From the NCBI GenBank assembly GCA_000499405.2, contig HG738138.1:23527097-23591096 (forward strand): DNA of 64,000 bases, in the 5' to 3' direction. The notes below the pieces were generated by a model. That model saw nothing but the letters and a program-made list of their open reading frames with translations, was not told the DNA's origin and did no database searches. This stretch comes from Onchocerca volvulus. Its lineage: Eukaryota > Nematoda > Chromadorea > Rhabditida > Onchocercidae. The position numbers and the translations under genes were made by a program. Below are positions 1 to 12,763 of the stretch, in pieces (positions within the stretch are counted from its first letter, which is position 1; every line of letters begins with the position of its first letter).

Positions 1-832
1 ATGAATCGAAAATAGAAGCACTAAAAAAGGCTCAAAAGATTGATGCTAAGCAGTTTATTCAGTACATTGAAAAAAAAAAAAGGTACTGAAAAAAAAGACA
101 AGATCAGACCTACAAGAAAAAGTGATTTGCTTGAGAAAGTATGTTATTGAAGATTATACCTCAAATAAAAAAAGAAATTCAGTAATTTCACTCAGTCATC
201 ATTATCTAACCTTATTATTACTGTTCCCATGAGTTCTTCAATTCCACGGCAATAATCTATATAAATAAAGATATAAACGTTCGTTGTTACCAATCTTGAA
301 CTTCCCACTTCACGAATTGTTTTGAAATTTTGGTGTTGCATTTTATGCATACAGACTTATTACTTTGACTTAGTTCAACTGTAAAAAAAAAAAAAAAAAA
401 AAATTACTTTGACTTAGTTTAACTGCATCAATCTGTTCTTTCTGAATATCTACTTTTTTTTCTTGTAGTTAGCATCTCTGTTTTTTTGCTTGTATTAGCA
501 TCCCTATGTACAGAAATAATAAAAAACACAAGAAATGGAATACTATGGCCTACAACTAAATCAAATAAGCCTTTAAGTCTCAAAGTAGTTTTGAAACTTA
601 AGAAACTAATATGCAAGCTAAAGAAATTGATCAGAAGATAGCGCTGTTTCCCATAATAACAATATTTCGCAACCATGCAACAATGCAAAAACTCATTACA
701 AAGGCTTAAAAAACTCAAGTACTTTTCCTTGCGCACAAATAAAAAGTTGTAATAATAACCTAAGCTAATAGTAGCAAATAAGCGAGACTGAAAATTAGAT
801 ATGCTTGTGCAATTTCATAGAACAGCTAATTT
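1..832. other. No assignable gene; A-tract flanked by a direct repeat
   Basis: No coding segment with supportable splice borders was recognised here, apart from the weak 7TM-like segment listed separately at 428-736. The clearest structure is a 21-base A-tract near 381-402. Two near-identical copies of a roughly 22-base sequence (TTACTTTGACTTAGTTCAAC and its extension) flank it, one ending just before the tract and one starting just after. Confidence 0.5.
428..736 (-). pseudogene. Possible remnant of a 7TM receptor exon (weak)
   Basis: A 102-codon open frame on the minus strand contains a hydrophobic stretch (LFDLVVGHSIPFLVFFIISV) followed by a basic, polar segment (TTRKKSRYSE). That is the arrangement expected for a transmembrane helix 5 plus intracellular loop 3 of a nematode chemoreceptor. 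It lies about 100 bp downstream, on the same strand, of the decayed receptor exon at 833-1139, so it may be a later exon of that gene. Sequence similarity to exon 4 of the intact neighbour (5092-5207) is only faint, and the frame opens on TTG rather than ATG. Chance open frame is a real alternative. Confidence 0.22.
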
Positions 833-1139
833 TCAGAAATGCAATATTTCAAATAAAACAATGGCAGTATCTGGAGAAAGAAGATAAAAAGAAATAATTA
901 GTTGTGATGATATGAGAATGAATGCATGACTGTAAATATTCCCTCGAACACAGAATGTTATTGCCAATCAGCAAATTGATAACAATACTGCAAAACAAGA
1001 ATGCGATAATAAATATAACTGTAACGTATTTTCTGGTCATATGATACTCCTCTTTTATGTCAAACTCATTTTTTATATCATTGTTATGAGAATTTAATAT
1101 TAGGATTAATATGATAATATAGCAAGAATGAGCTATCAT
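833..1139 (-). pseudogene. Decayed nematode 7TM chemoreceptor, first exon
   Basis: This is a paralogue of exon 1 of the intact receptor at 4618-6638. The two share the start region (MIAHSCYIIILILIL against MVARSCYVIILFLIL), transmembrane helix 1 and helix 2 at the DNA level, and the similarity continues upstream of the start codon and past the exon end. Relative to the intact copy there is a one-base insertion near 962 (TTGCTGATTGGCAATAACA against TTACTGATGACAATAACA). It throws the frame off after INLLIG, and even when followed in the original frame a TGA interrupts the end of helix 2. The GT donor seen in the intact copy is not preserved. I therefore call it a pseudogene; a sequencing error could explain the single-base shift but not the lost donor. 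Confidence 0.75.
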
Positions 1140-1154
1140 AATATTACACAGCAA

Positions 1155-4100
1155 ACTTTCCTAATCAGTTTTCGATATTATATAAAGAATGAACTAACAG
1201 GGGCTTTAAATGCTTGCAACAAAAGCATTGGTAAATTTTGCAAATTTAAATTTTAAAATAGCAAGAGGAACTCATGAAAATGGTTTTTTTTTTTTTTGGT
1301 TTTTGCATTAATATTTAAGTAATTAAAAGACTCCGAAATTGAACTCCGAAATTTTTACTCCGAAATTGAATTTGAATTTTCTATAAAATTGCATAAGAAT
1401 TGTTACTAGCGACATCAATTAGCTGAATGGCTTGTAATTTTCCCAATCAGTTTTCAAATTACAGTATACTAAATCCTATAAATTTTGCATGACAATTTCT
1501 ATGCGATTTTTTTGATTCTTACGAAACTTCTCATATTCAGCTAGACATTTCGATGCGAAACAAAACAGATAAATCGTTCTGTCGATGTTTCTTTTTGATC
1601 GTGACAAAATTGTAGGGGTATATTTTGCTTCTCAGTTCTTACAAATTTCTTCAATTTTCTTGTTCCACTCATTTGAAAAGCGAAACTCAAAATTGGATAA
1701 TTAAATCTTTACTATGATAAATTTGTCAAACATAGTAAAGTACGCAGTAATTATATCAACGATACAATTCCGATCATATCAAAAGGAAAATTTTCATGCA
1801 ACAACGTAATACGAAGAAAAAGGATTATAACGTAAATAAAGAGAAAACCAAATACCAAGCTGGACCATCCAACCGGCTAGTTAATGTCCATTCCTTAAAT
1901 GATCTTGTGCTCAGGGCCGTCTTCTTCGTGGATGAAAGATCCTGACACCATTTTTGGGCTACAAGAAAGCTCCTTTTTTGTCGCAAGAGTATGTGCTTTT
2001 GATAGCCGTATGAGAGTGCGCCTTTGTTAGCGTGTGATTACAGCAAATATGCAGCGTTAAATTAAAACAAAGGAATCATTGATTCTCTTCTATCCTTGCG
2101 ATTACACATCCCTTCTGTTCATTTCATATGAATTTGCGATAATATTCGTCAAAAGTATGGCATTATTACCACCATAGCAATGATAGCATGAATATTCTGA
2201 ATGCTTCAGCTTTCTCATTTTCTTTTAGAATTTAGTTTTGATGTGAAAATTTTAGATTTTTAGAGAAAAAATTGAAACATCGGAAAATTCAGATTTTATG
2301 TCAAATTTTTCAGTATAATTTTTTGCAGAAAATTGTTTTCTTAACATAAATGAACATTTTTTATTAGAATAATGAAGTGATTGAAATATTATCAAATGGG
2401 ATCAAAATTTTAATATTGTGTTCGGCTTGCTATGCTTACCAACTCAATTAACTGCATTAATTATAAGCTGCCCAAATATTCGATTACTAAAATATCAAAA
2501 GCGAAAAAAACACAAGCAATGCTGAAAAGCATATGAGAATAGACTAACACAATTTTCCACATTTATCAAATCTCCATTAATCAACTGAATTAAAAATGTT
2601 ACAAGTGCAGTCTTCAAAATGTTACAAGTGCAGTCTTCAAAGTGATAGAATAAAATTCAGAATAAAAGTAATAAAACACATGGATTAAATATTCTTGAAA
2701 AACATTTAAAAAACTTGAGTTGAGGTACTACTGAATCGTCCTTTGCAGCTTTACTAAGGCAAAAAACGATTTACTTTTTTTTTTAAAAAAAATGCTTTAC
2801 TAAGCTTTACTCTCTTTTTTTTTTAATTTTTTTAAAGCTACAATTAAAATCATTTTCACGGTTGTCAAGTCGCTGTTTACATCTAACAAATTCTGAATTT
2901 TATTTCTCACTTGAATTATCGAGGAACATCAAATTTAACACACAAACATTTTACTACTGGACAAAACATAAAATAAAAAATGTTAAATTTTATGGCAATC
3001 ATACATTATTGGTCCTTGTTGTTTGAACTTCACAATTCTATTTTGTCCATCTGTTGTTTTTCTAAATATCCTATCTGTCACTGAAACACAATTCCGATAT
3101 CCCGTTTAATCGAAAGAAGTAACTCCCTTGATAGTTTTTATGTGATACCTTATTGTAAGGACATAATCTCGAAATGAATTTATTTTTAATATTTTTGTTC
3201 ACAAGCTATTTCTGATAAAATGATGTAATTGACATAAAGTGTCGAATTCGATTTTCATCAAAATGCTGGACTGTTTTATATGCTATTTGTGATTGCACAA
3301 GCTATTTTTTATGACAAGTTTTTTATTCAATGCTTTTTCTTAACAACAATGTGAGAGATGAGATACCTAAATATGTTAGCAAAACTTTTTATTTTCTAGT
3401 ATTTTTCATTGGTCTTTATCCACGTTATTACCCGGAATTTATTTTTTCGACTTTTTGACATTCTCAAGAACATGTAAAACTTATTCAAATCTTTCAGTAA
3501 ATTTGATCGTTATTATGTTCAACCTCCAAGCTTCGTTTCAATCTCTGATAGTGAAATCTGAACTATCTAAATTTCATTTATTGCGCTTAATCTAATTTTT
3601 CGACTTGAAATTGTTATTTTAGATTTTTCCGACTAACAAATCATGGTGTAATAAAATTTACGCAATTGCAACTTTAAACATATCAGATCAATGAGCAATG
3701 ATAATGCAGAATTTCAATCAGCATCTCTTACAATTAATATGGAAATGGAAATTTAATTTGCGAGATAAATATTTTTATTTTCATCATATGTTACTGCATT
3801 TAATATAATCTTCTATATGATTTTGTTAATTAATTTGGAATTTGAGTTAATGAAGCAGTGTTTGTATTTCAAGCATTTAAAATCTTAGTTCAAATTAAAT
3901 ATGGGATTTTAGAAACTTTAAGCTCTCTTTCTTTTCTTCACACAAGAATTATTATCTTTAATATCCTTTTCAAGATTATTTATTTGCCACAAAAACTGAA
4001 ATTGTTGACGAAAAATTTCAGATATACCTATATATGAAATCAAATGAGAATAATTAACTATTATGCAAAAAAAAAATTTAGCCATAATCAAGTTCTGAGA

Positions 4101-4617
4101 ATCATTTCAGATTGATTCCATTAACTGACCTTTATTCTCTAATACATTCAACTCACCATCATTGATGCATTTTTGATAACAGTAAACGCAACATTTTTAA
4201 ATGGAGAAATATTTTAGAAATTAAATGCTGGAAAGGATTTAATCTTAATGTAATTGCTTTCCACGATCAAACAAATTTTCCACAAAAAATCTGCCAAAAT
4301 AAAACAAATCAATTTATCAATACAAAGAGAATTTAAGCTCATTCTTCTGATGTTTGTTGTCATTATAAAATCCACAAATCCTATTAAATACACTTTGAGT
4401 TTCAAAGGAATCGAACATAAATAGTTTCACAAACAAAAACCTGAGATTTTTGTTGAAAATACGAAAATACCAGAAATTTCAGCAGAATCCAATTTAATTT
4501 CATATCAATTGAGATGAACCGAATTTCAATTTTTGAAAAAATCCTTCCTTTTCTAATATTTCAGGACACTGGAACATTGTTAGATCTAGCAGTAGTATCC
4601 CTTCTAATTGCTATAAA
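1155..4617. other. Intergenic, no gene recognised; short tandem repeat at 2.6 kb
   Basis: Very A+T-rich sequence between the decayed and the intact chemoreceptor. The first about 150 bases match the sequence upstream of the intact receptor, so the duplication covered the promoter side as well. At 2595-2641 a 23-base unit (AATGTTACAAGTGCAGTCTT...) occurs twice in tandem. Small open frames, for example at 4214-4405, have no recognisable features. Confidence 0.6.
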
Positions 4618-6638
4618 CTAACGTAAGCATAAAAGAAACTTTTTTACAATGTTACGAGCTTGTTTATTGTAAATAAAATAGACTGTAGGTAGTATGGCGC
4701 GACTGGAAATACCGTAACAGTTGATAAAAACGCCTAATGGTATAATAGCCTTCTGACCAAAAATTTTTAATACGAGACGTGGCAAAATATTGAAAACAAG
4801 AATTGTACTCTCTAATGCGCCGCAAATTAATGCTGCCTGAATTAACATAACTCGTTCGCAACTTCTAGTGCTCGATATATTTGACACATATCCAGCATAC
4901 ATTCCTGAAATTTCTATATATATTATTTAATACAGATGAAATAAAACGACATATGATTTAGAAAAATTCAGTGAATTTGAGAAGGAAATTATTTGAAAGG
5001 AGTTTTCAAATAAATATTAAAATGATAATAATAATTTATATCTTAGTTTTGTTTTTTTTACTGCGGAAAGAAGGAATTTAATGGAACTAACTTTGGCTTT
5101 GGATGACATCTGAAACAGATTGACGTTTACGCCGGATACTATAGAATATCGCGATATACATAATGAACATAACAACAGGCAAAATTACTGTCCACGCAAA
5201 ACGAAGACTGAATGATGAATCATAAGATTATTATTAAATATCATCTAACAGATAATTCATACAACAGTGAAAAATTGGAAAAAATACTGCTGCTATGGCA
5301 TTACTTTGAGATTTCTTCAAAAACTGTTGATTGTTGGAATAATACAATGGGAAATCTGAATTGAATCTTTGCAATTAGAAATACTTCAAGCTTAATGTTT
5401 ACCAAAACTCAAAATGACACTCATTTGCTACCTCGAATAAATATTTCCGCTTTCTTTTGACCGTATTGTACAATTTCTTTTCCAGTTGAAATTTGAGGCA
5501 TGGTATATTACGGTGCAATAATAAAAATTCAGGGCTGTGATAGCTGAAAACTTTAATTGTTGTATAATAAGCAGTCGATAACTTTGAAACGATATTTGAG
5601 ATCCAAAATGTTACAGAAGCTCAAATAATAATCACAAACAAAATCAAAAATCCGTCAATTTATATTTGATGGAATTAATCGAATAATTGCTCAAAGCATC
5701 ATTCTGAATCTCTAATTGGATGAGATTATACTGAGTGTTAAGAATGTTATTCTTAAAATATGGCAAGTATTTTAATTTATTGTTTGAAAAATACAATGGA
5801 CCATACCGAAAACTGATAGCCACGCAAAACTGAGTAGAAAATACAACTTTATTGACTCGAAAAAAGGATTATATTTAGGGAAAATTTGAGTTATAAAGCG
5901 ATTCAGCGTTAATAGAAATGTGAAATGCAAAGTAGATAAAAGTGAAAAAGGTTTCAGGAATGAGGATAGGTGCGTATCCCACGTCGTCTGATGAACTGAA
6001 ATGCAAATAAATTACCTCAGAAAAATTTTGAAAATCCTAATGAAAACCATCTAATATCACTGAATTCCGAAGAAAAAGTCTTTCGCTCATAGGAGTCGCA
6101 AGATCATTTTTACAAAAGTTCATATTTTTGTTTCTTTGAATTTATTTGATGCTGATGATTCCAAATTTGATATAATTAATGTGAAAGCAAAATCAAAACG
6201 ATAACGAAACTTTACTTCCTGCTCTTTTAACAAAAGAATTGTTCTTTAATAGTAATAATTACAGCACGATTGAAATCAGATATTTTATGCAATTTCATAG
6301 AATAATTTACCTCCAGAAATATTATCATTTCGTAATAATTCAGGTAAAACAATGGCCATTTCTGGAAGAAAGAGCGCAAAGTTCGAAATAATTAGTTGTG
6401 ATGAGATGAGAATGAATGCATGACTGTAAATATTCCCTCGAACACAGAATGTTATTGTCATCAGTAAATTGCTAACAACACCGTAAAGCAAGAATGCGGT
6501 AATAAATGAAACTGCCACGTATTTTGTAGTCGTATGATGCTCGTTTATCTTGTCAAGCGCACTTGTCGTATTACTGTTTTGACAGTTTGAAGATAATATT
6601 AGAAATAATATGATAACATAGCAAGAACGAGCTACCAT
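4618..6638 (-). CDS. Nematode 7TM chemoreceptor (Srx/Srsx-like GPCR)
   Basis: Five exons (6638-6311, 5995-5807, 5534-5432, 5207-5092, 4904-4618) join with all phases matching into a 340-residue protein, the usual size for nematode serpentine receptors. A hydrophobic leader (residues 4-18) resembles a signal peptide. Helix 1 is at about 40-63, helix 2 at 73-98, helix 3 at 120-143 ending in LNRF (the DRY position), helix 4 at 156-175, helix 5 at 207-228 with a central Pro (VILPVVMFIMYIAIFY) followed by the basic loop SIRRKRQ, helix 6 near 262-283 and helix 7 near 295-318 with LPTVYFIYN in place of NPxxY. Odd point: the conserved Cys at the start of helix 3 is Thr, although a Cys is present in loop 2 (FYYCT). 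I chose ATG at 6638; there is no in-frame ATG upstream in this exon. The ligand is unknown, and the subfamily call is by pattern only. Confidence 0.86.
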
Positions 6639-8252
6639 AATAGTACTCAGCAAATTTTTCTAATCAATTTACGATATTGCAATAAAGATTCAACTGAAAA
6701 ACAGCTTCACTACCTGCAACAAAAGTATTGCCAAGTTTTTTAGTAAATTTCAATTGAAAATAATGCAGTAATATTTGAGGAATTAACATTTGATTCCGAA
6801 ATCACGTTACAATTTTTAGTTGAAAATATCGATATTGAGACTTTCTAATTTAAAAACAAGTGTTATTTCTATGTTTAAAAAAAAAAAGTTTATTGGATCA
6901 ATGAATGGAATAACGATGGCAAATTAAAATATTCATACTGCACATTTCGACAATATTAGCAATGTTCTTATGATTAATAACTTATGGTATTCTTTCCCTA
7001 TCATTATTTTAATTTCTTCTAACAATCATTTTTACACTATTTGTTGTGTGCTCTGATTTCTCTTAAATACAGTCTGCTGTACTGCACAATATTTAAACAT
7101 GAATTATCGTCAAAACCACCGTAATAGTGGCGATGATAATTCGAAGGGAATAAACCAAAAATCAGCTTTCTCATTGATAGATATCAGTGATAATGTCCAA
7201 AGAACAAGTACCATTTTTCAGTGCATAATGATTCAAACAATTAATTTCATTAAAATGAAATATATTTATAGCATTAATCATTATTTCTAAGTTTTATGCT
7301 TTTCTACTTTTTTTTATAAAGTTGCATGAGATTCTAATAGTTCTGATAGGCGAAGAAATGAACACTTCAGTAGTTATTATCAATGAGAGAAGTTGTTTCG
7401 ATTTGGTTCTTTTTAGTCCTACAATTTTATAAAAGTATTAAATCTTCCTCCTCTCATTTTTTCTGATAGTGCCAGTAAATATTTCTTACATACTAGCATT
7501 AATTTTTTAAACTTCCAACTTAGACAAAAATCGCTTCTACTGTTTCAAACTATTATACAACAAATTTGCTCATAAATTTGCATAGCACATAAGATGAATG
7601 GATTATCAGATATCAAAATTTGATCCCTGGATATAACTTTAGGACACCAATATTGATTAAATCATAATTTTGAGTAACAATTCTACAGTTGTCCACTTGA
7701 CGTCACCACAAAATCGTTTGACGAAAATTAAATTGACGATAGGCGATAATCACTACTGAATATGACTGAACAATTAATAAAAATGCTTTGCTTTTTTTCC
7801 ACTTTTTTATTACTTTAACTATGAATTGTAATAAAAAATAGAGATAGCTTGAATTTCTACTGAATCACAAATCATCTGCTTGAATTAACATCGATTTCTC
7901 ATATTTCCAATCCTTATCTTGTTTATGCTGCATATACTACAAATATTCGTGAAGTGAATAAATTTAATTACTTAAGCATTGGATAAAAAACAAAAAAATA
8001 GCAAAAAGTTCAACAAACTTCAAAAGTTTCTGGAAACTTCTGAAAAACTTTTGAAAAGAGTATGTTTGTCATAAATGAACACAGTTGATGTTAAATTCTT
8101 TAACTGCGAAAAAAAAAAAAAAACCGAAGTAGTGTTACGTTCATTTTGCGTAACATCAAAATGCTCTTTCATTTCTGACACATCAAATATGCATTGCGAA
8201 TTTTGCTACAGGTATAGCTATCATTCAGTTCTCCAGTAAAGAATGTCTGTAG
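6639..8252. other. Intergenic between receptor loci
   Basis: The first about 130 bases upstream of the receptor start match the sequence upstream of its decayed paralogue at 1139. Beyond that I see no supportable gene. A 63-codon plus-strand frame at 7099-7290 begins with a hydrophilic stretch but has no recognisable motif or splice context. Confidence 0.5.
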
Positions 8253-8459
8253 GATACGAAGCAAAGGATGAGAACTGGGAAATACGAGGGATCGATGTTA
8301 ACTCATATAGCAATGGTCAGAGGGGCAATAAAAGCTGAAATTATCAGTTTTTACTTTTTGCTGCGGCGTACCGTCAATCTTGTGAGCAAAGAAACCGAAA
8401 TTCCAACAATATTTTCATCAACTGTTATAACTTTTAATGATTACCTACCATCAATTTAG
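8253..8459 (+). pseudogene. Possible remnant of a 7TM receptor helix 6-7 exon
   Basis: An open frame follows a possible acceptor (TCTGTAG) and ends in TAG. Its pattern resembles the last exon of the intact receptor at 4618-6638: EGSMLTHIAMVRGAI against ERVMLIQAALICGAL, then an R-V pair and an IP at similar spacing. It lies on the opposite strand to the other receptor copies. No further exons of such a gene were found on this strand, and charged residues interrupt the would-be helix. It is either a strongly decayed receptor exon or a chance resemblance. Confidence 0.3.
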
Positions 8460-11400
8460 TTTTTTCCAAATGATTTCATGACAATATCAAACGGTCTTTG
8501 CAAAATTATTATACAAAATTATGAATACGAAAGGAATGATTAAGATAGCACCAACGATTCAGTAGATTTGATTCAGTTGATTTCTCGTACATGCTACGAC
8601 GATTTGACTTTTTTTTTTCAATCGATTTTTGCATGATTTCGAAGCTGAAATTCTTTGAATCATACAATCTCAAATTCTGGTATTTCCTTCTTCAGAAAAA
8701 TTTGTTAATGCTTTCTGGTCAAGGTCAAATTATCTAACATTAAAATTCACTGCAAACAGATCACTGCCACTCTGACATAATGTCTTAGCTACTTTGAAAT
8801 TTTTGGTAATTTATTCATTAAAAATGACATAATATAATCGATGCAACAACTATCATGAAATCTATTAAACATCAAATAATTTTATTGGAAACTCTGCGAT
8901 TCTTTCTCAATTTTTTGATTTTAATTTTTTTTTTTTTACTGATTACTTACATTATTTTCTAAGGAAAGACTTTGCTTCATAAAATAAATGAGATGGAGAC
9001 ATTTACAACAAAATTATTTACATAATTGAAACTGACCAAATTTTGCCGGAATTTTTGGCGCCGAAACACAAAGATACATCTACCATTTTTTGATTTTTCA
9101 GTTTGTGATTAGCTGGACCCGGCCACGCTTCGCGTATCCGACTTTAGTTAGTCTATATAAATCTCCGAAAGTTCTTAAACAAGTGTCTTATCTACATTTT
9201 TCAAGGCGTCTTATCTAAATTTGTTCAAAATCTTAAATATCAGAAAGTTCTTACTCACTGCTTTGAAATTTTGACGCAACATTGCATTCGAATACGCCAT
9301 GTTTTTATACACGCGTTGCTGTAGCTCAGTTTGGTTCAGTGGAAAAAAAGAAAAGAGAAAGTGCATGTTTCAAGTGCTGGGGAAAAAACTGATCCTTTGT
9401 AATTTAGTTGGACTGGAGACTGATTCTTATTATTGTGATTAGGCAAGGTCAGCAATAGGTGTGAGGAGATTTTTTCTGCCTTGTTTGATAGAGATGAATG
9501 TTGTTGAGAAAGTTTTTATTGATTGATGAAGAGTGTCGCTTCGTAACAAACAATTATCGGAGAATATTCAGGCGAATTAATCATTCGGTTAATCTTTTCT
9601 TTGTTGATAATAAAGGAGAATACTATTCAAGTGAATTGTCGAATTAAAACAGTTTGTGTCAAACGCACAATGTCATTTATCAAATTTATGTGTAAAACCA
9701 TATTGTCAACGTTATATTTCTACTAAACGTATCTTGGATAAAGAAAAAAGAAAAGGAAGTTCCACTTATCAGAAATCGCTTTTGATTGTGATTGTTCGTT
9801 TTGTCAATGTATCAATTGATCATCAAAAAGAGCATGATTTTTACTTGATAAAGCTGTGCTGGCAAACTCTGATATTAGAAATTTTTTTTTTTTTTTCAAA
9901 ATTGCCGTTACAAAAGCTGACTAAAAAGATGAATTTAGAAAGATATCGTATAGATTATATCCGATTTTGAGGAGAAAATGAAGACTGTTTAATCAAAGCT
10001 TTCAGTAATATTCAAATCTCTAGTATAAAATCTTTTTGGAAAATGAATTACTACAATTTTTTGGTGATCCATTCACACTTGCAATCATCTGTGTTATGCT
10101 AATGTGAGTAACATAAAATATGTTTTACCGTTCGATTTATCAAAATTTAGTTATTCTTAAGATATGGGAAGAAATATATATATATATATATATTATATAA
10201 GCGATGATTATCTTTTTTTCTTTCTTTCGGAATTCCCGAAACCAATAAGTTTAATTTCTGGCAGTCTTGAGATTTCATGCAGCGATCTGACAAGGGAATC
10301 ATTTCCTCTCTTTATTTTTAATTTATTCAAAAAAGTTACCTCTACAGATAATGTCAAGCATGCTGTTGTTAGTCAATTCGACAACAATTTCCGTTTTTGC
10401 TTACTTATAGACCAATATATTTCATGAAATTTGTGAAGGACAGATGATAAAAGTTTGAGGTGATAAAAGGATTTTTTGAGAGGCATAGTTAAAAGGATCA
10501 TACAAAAGTCAAATATTTTAAAATCCCAATAAAATGAAAATTTCAATATGGATGGTTTTGTACTTCTCTATTCCATGAAATGAAACAGAAATGTTTGATC
10601 TTCTTTGATTGAGTAAAGTAGTAGATTGTCTGGTTCTACTACTTAAGAATCCAATTTATTTTTCTATTACTGAATTTCCCTACATTTTTAAGTTGTTTAT
10701 ATTTGCATGGAGCAGACGCATATGAAGCCGTGAATATAAATTGCAATGGGAGGCAGATGAAATATGTGATTGAAATTATTTGAAATAAAGCTTGTGATAC
10801 TTGTAATTTTCTCCCACAGATATGATACAAAATACACAAAAACAACAATGAAACGAGTGGAGGAATTTTTCATAATCCTCAAAAAGAAGCACCCGAAAAT
10901 TAAATTCTTGCCCAAACAGGAACAATAAATTTCATTTCGGCCAAAAGAAATAGCACAACAAACATCATTGTAATACATCGAAACGACTGTTGCGAATTGT
11001 TCTCTAACCTAAGGCTTATAAACGGTTTGTTAAATTGTTACTGGTATCATTGGATTACTGCAACAGTGATCAATTTGATGGTGTTGTTGTGTAAATCATT
11101 GTTCTCCGAAGTTCTAACTGGGAAGACACTTATTGCATAGTGTTTGTAATCAAGTCAAATGTTTTGTGCTATTGCTTGCGTGTTATCAGAAATATCTGAA
11201 AACGGTGATGTTAATGGACTGCAAGCAGAACTATTTATATTACTAAATGGAACTTGTATTTGGTGAATATTAAGCGGTTCCTTCTTCCCTAATGACGTTT
11301 GGATTTCGTGTGAGTAAAAATTCAACTATATTTTATTGACAATGAATCAGAATTTGAAATATTCGCATTGGAATTACTGGGCTATATTTTCTCAGACCAG

Positions 11401-12763
11401 ATGAACTTCCTCATCCCTTCGGTCTATCATGAGATGGTTTGCCGTAAAGCATTACTTTTAGTCTTAATTCATGCAAAATATAATAAGTACATTTTCCCCT
11501 GAACTTCCTTCTCCTTATTTTCAACTTCATATTATTTTATTTTTAACTCTCTAAAACGATTTTATCAGAAAATTAAAATGAAATGCAACGTTTTATTCCT
11601 TTCCAGTAATTCATAAAATATTAACATATCCAAAGTGATGGAAAAACTTTCGAATAAACAAAAACGATGCAAGAACCATATCTAAAATGTAGAATGATTC
11701 AGTATTCGATGTAGAATGATTCAATTTAATCAGTAGCATGCCTATCGCTGATTATAACCATGCTTATCAATACCATTATAATTCTTTACCGCGAAGTGGA
11801 AATGGATTTCTAGTTTCCTTACTTTTCGATTCCTAATCTTCACTAACTTTATCATCTATAATAGTATCACTGCTAACTTAAAACTAATTCTAACAACAAG
11901 AATGATTGCTGCGCTTTTTTATTGAGACTGTTCTATTTCACCGAACAGATCTGAATGTGACCCACAACAATTTCACTGAAGAATGGTTCAACTGCCAGAA
12001 TGGAAATATCCCATTTTGTCATCTTCACTCGAATAGTTGAATAATTCATGCTTTCACTGTCAATTAATGTAAATCATGTAATAGTTTATATTTTTTATGT
12101 ATAATTAGTGACTGGAAAAAGTCAAATTAGTTGCAGATCGAAATAAACACAATAAGGATATAAGTGGAAATCCCATAATTTCGTCAACATAATCGAAATT
12201 GTTTGAAAACCACAGCTTCGAAATAAGAACAAAACTTTTGGTAAATCTCAACGGATAATTCAGGTTTATAAGTAAGTGTTAATATAAAATAGTGGATAAT
12301 AATATGCAGCACAAAATTTGTGAATTTCAAATGATATGCTATGACAGAATATAAGAAAACACATTGATAAACTTGGACATTACAAAAAAAAACGTCGTCG
12401 TTAAAATACGGATTTCATCAAAATTTAAACACTGATTAATTTTAATTTTATTTACACTCTGCAACAAATCAGTAACAAATGAACGTGTAACCGTATGCTT
12501 TTATCTTTTGTCGAGACAAATCCAATCAATGATAATATTCGGTGGAGTGATATGAGAAGATATTTGCCATTATGTTATAATCGATATATAAAATGGAACA
12601 ATCGTCTGAACTTCAGCAAATTATCATACCATTTATAAAACAATATTTTCCTAATATTCCCATTTTCTAACAATTGAAAGGCAGCCTAGGAAGACTGAAG
12701 AAGCAGATAATGTTTATCTATTACAATGTAATATGATAAAACGCTCAAACATGTCGAATTCAA
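8460..12763. other. Intergenic, with transposon-end fragment and diverged duplication flank
   Basis: No gene with supportable exons was seen. A transposon-end repeat lies at 9109-9320 and a TA run at 10177-10196 (both relevant to their own entries or too short to list). From about 11,640 to the desaturase stop codon the sequence is homologous to about 21,080-22,237 but clearly diverged, with many substitutions and short indels. It is therefore the outer, downstream flank of the tandem desaturase duplication. Confidence 0.6.
9109..9320 (+). mobile_element. Helitron-type terminal fragment
   Basis: This fragment begins with TTAGCTGGACCCGGCCACG and a CTTCG-centred hairpin, then TCTATATAAAT, then a recurring segment with TCTCCGAAAGTTCTTAAAC, TTTGAAATTTTGACGCAACA and TTGCATTCGAATACG. 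The same order of blocks occurs at the left end of the large element at 56,346. Read on the minus strand the outer end is hairpin followed by CTAA and then T. That fits the CTRR terminus of Helitrons, which insert between A and T. No coding capacity remains. Confidence 0.7.

Noticed and set aside
9656..9970. 104-codon plus-strand frame with several Cys
   Set aside because: No family match, broken by a T-run, no splice signals that fit.
10639..10978. Two overlapping hydrophobic minus-strand frames
   Set aside because: Composition is that expected from A+T-rich DNA; there is no motif, no splice partner and no duplication.
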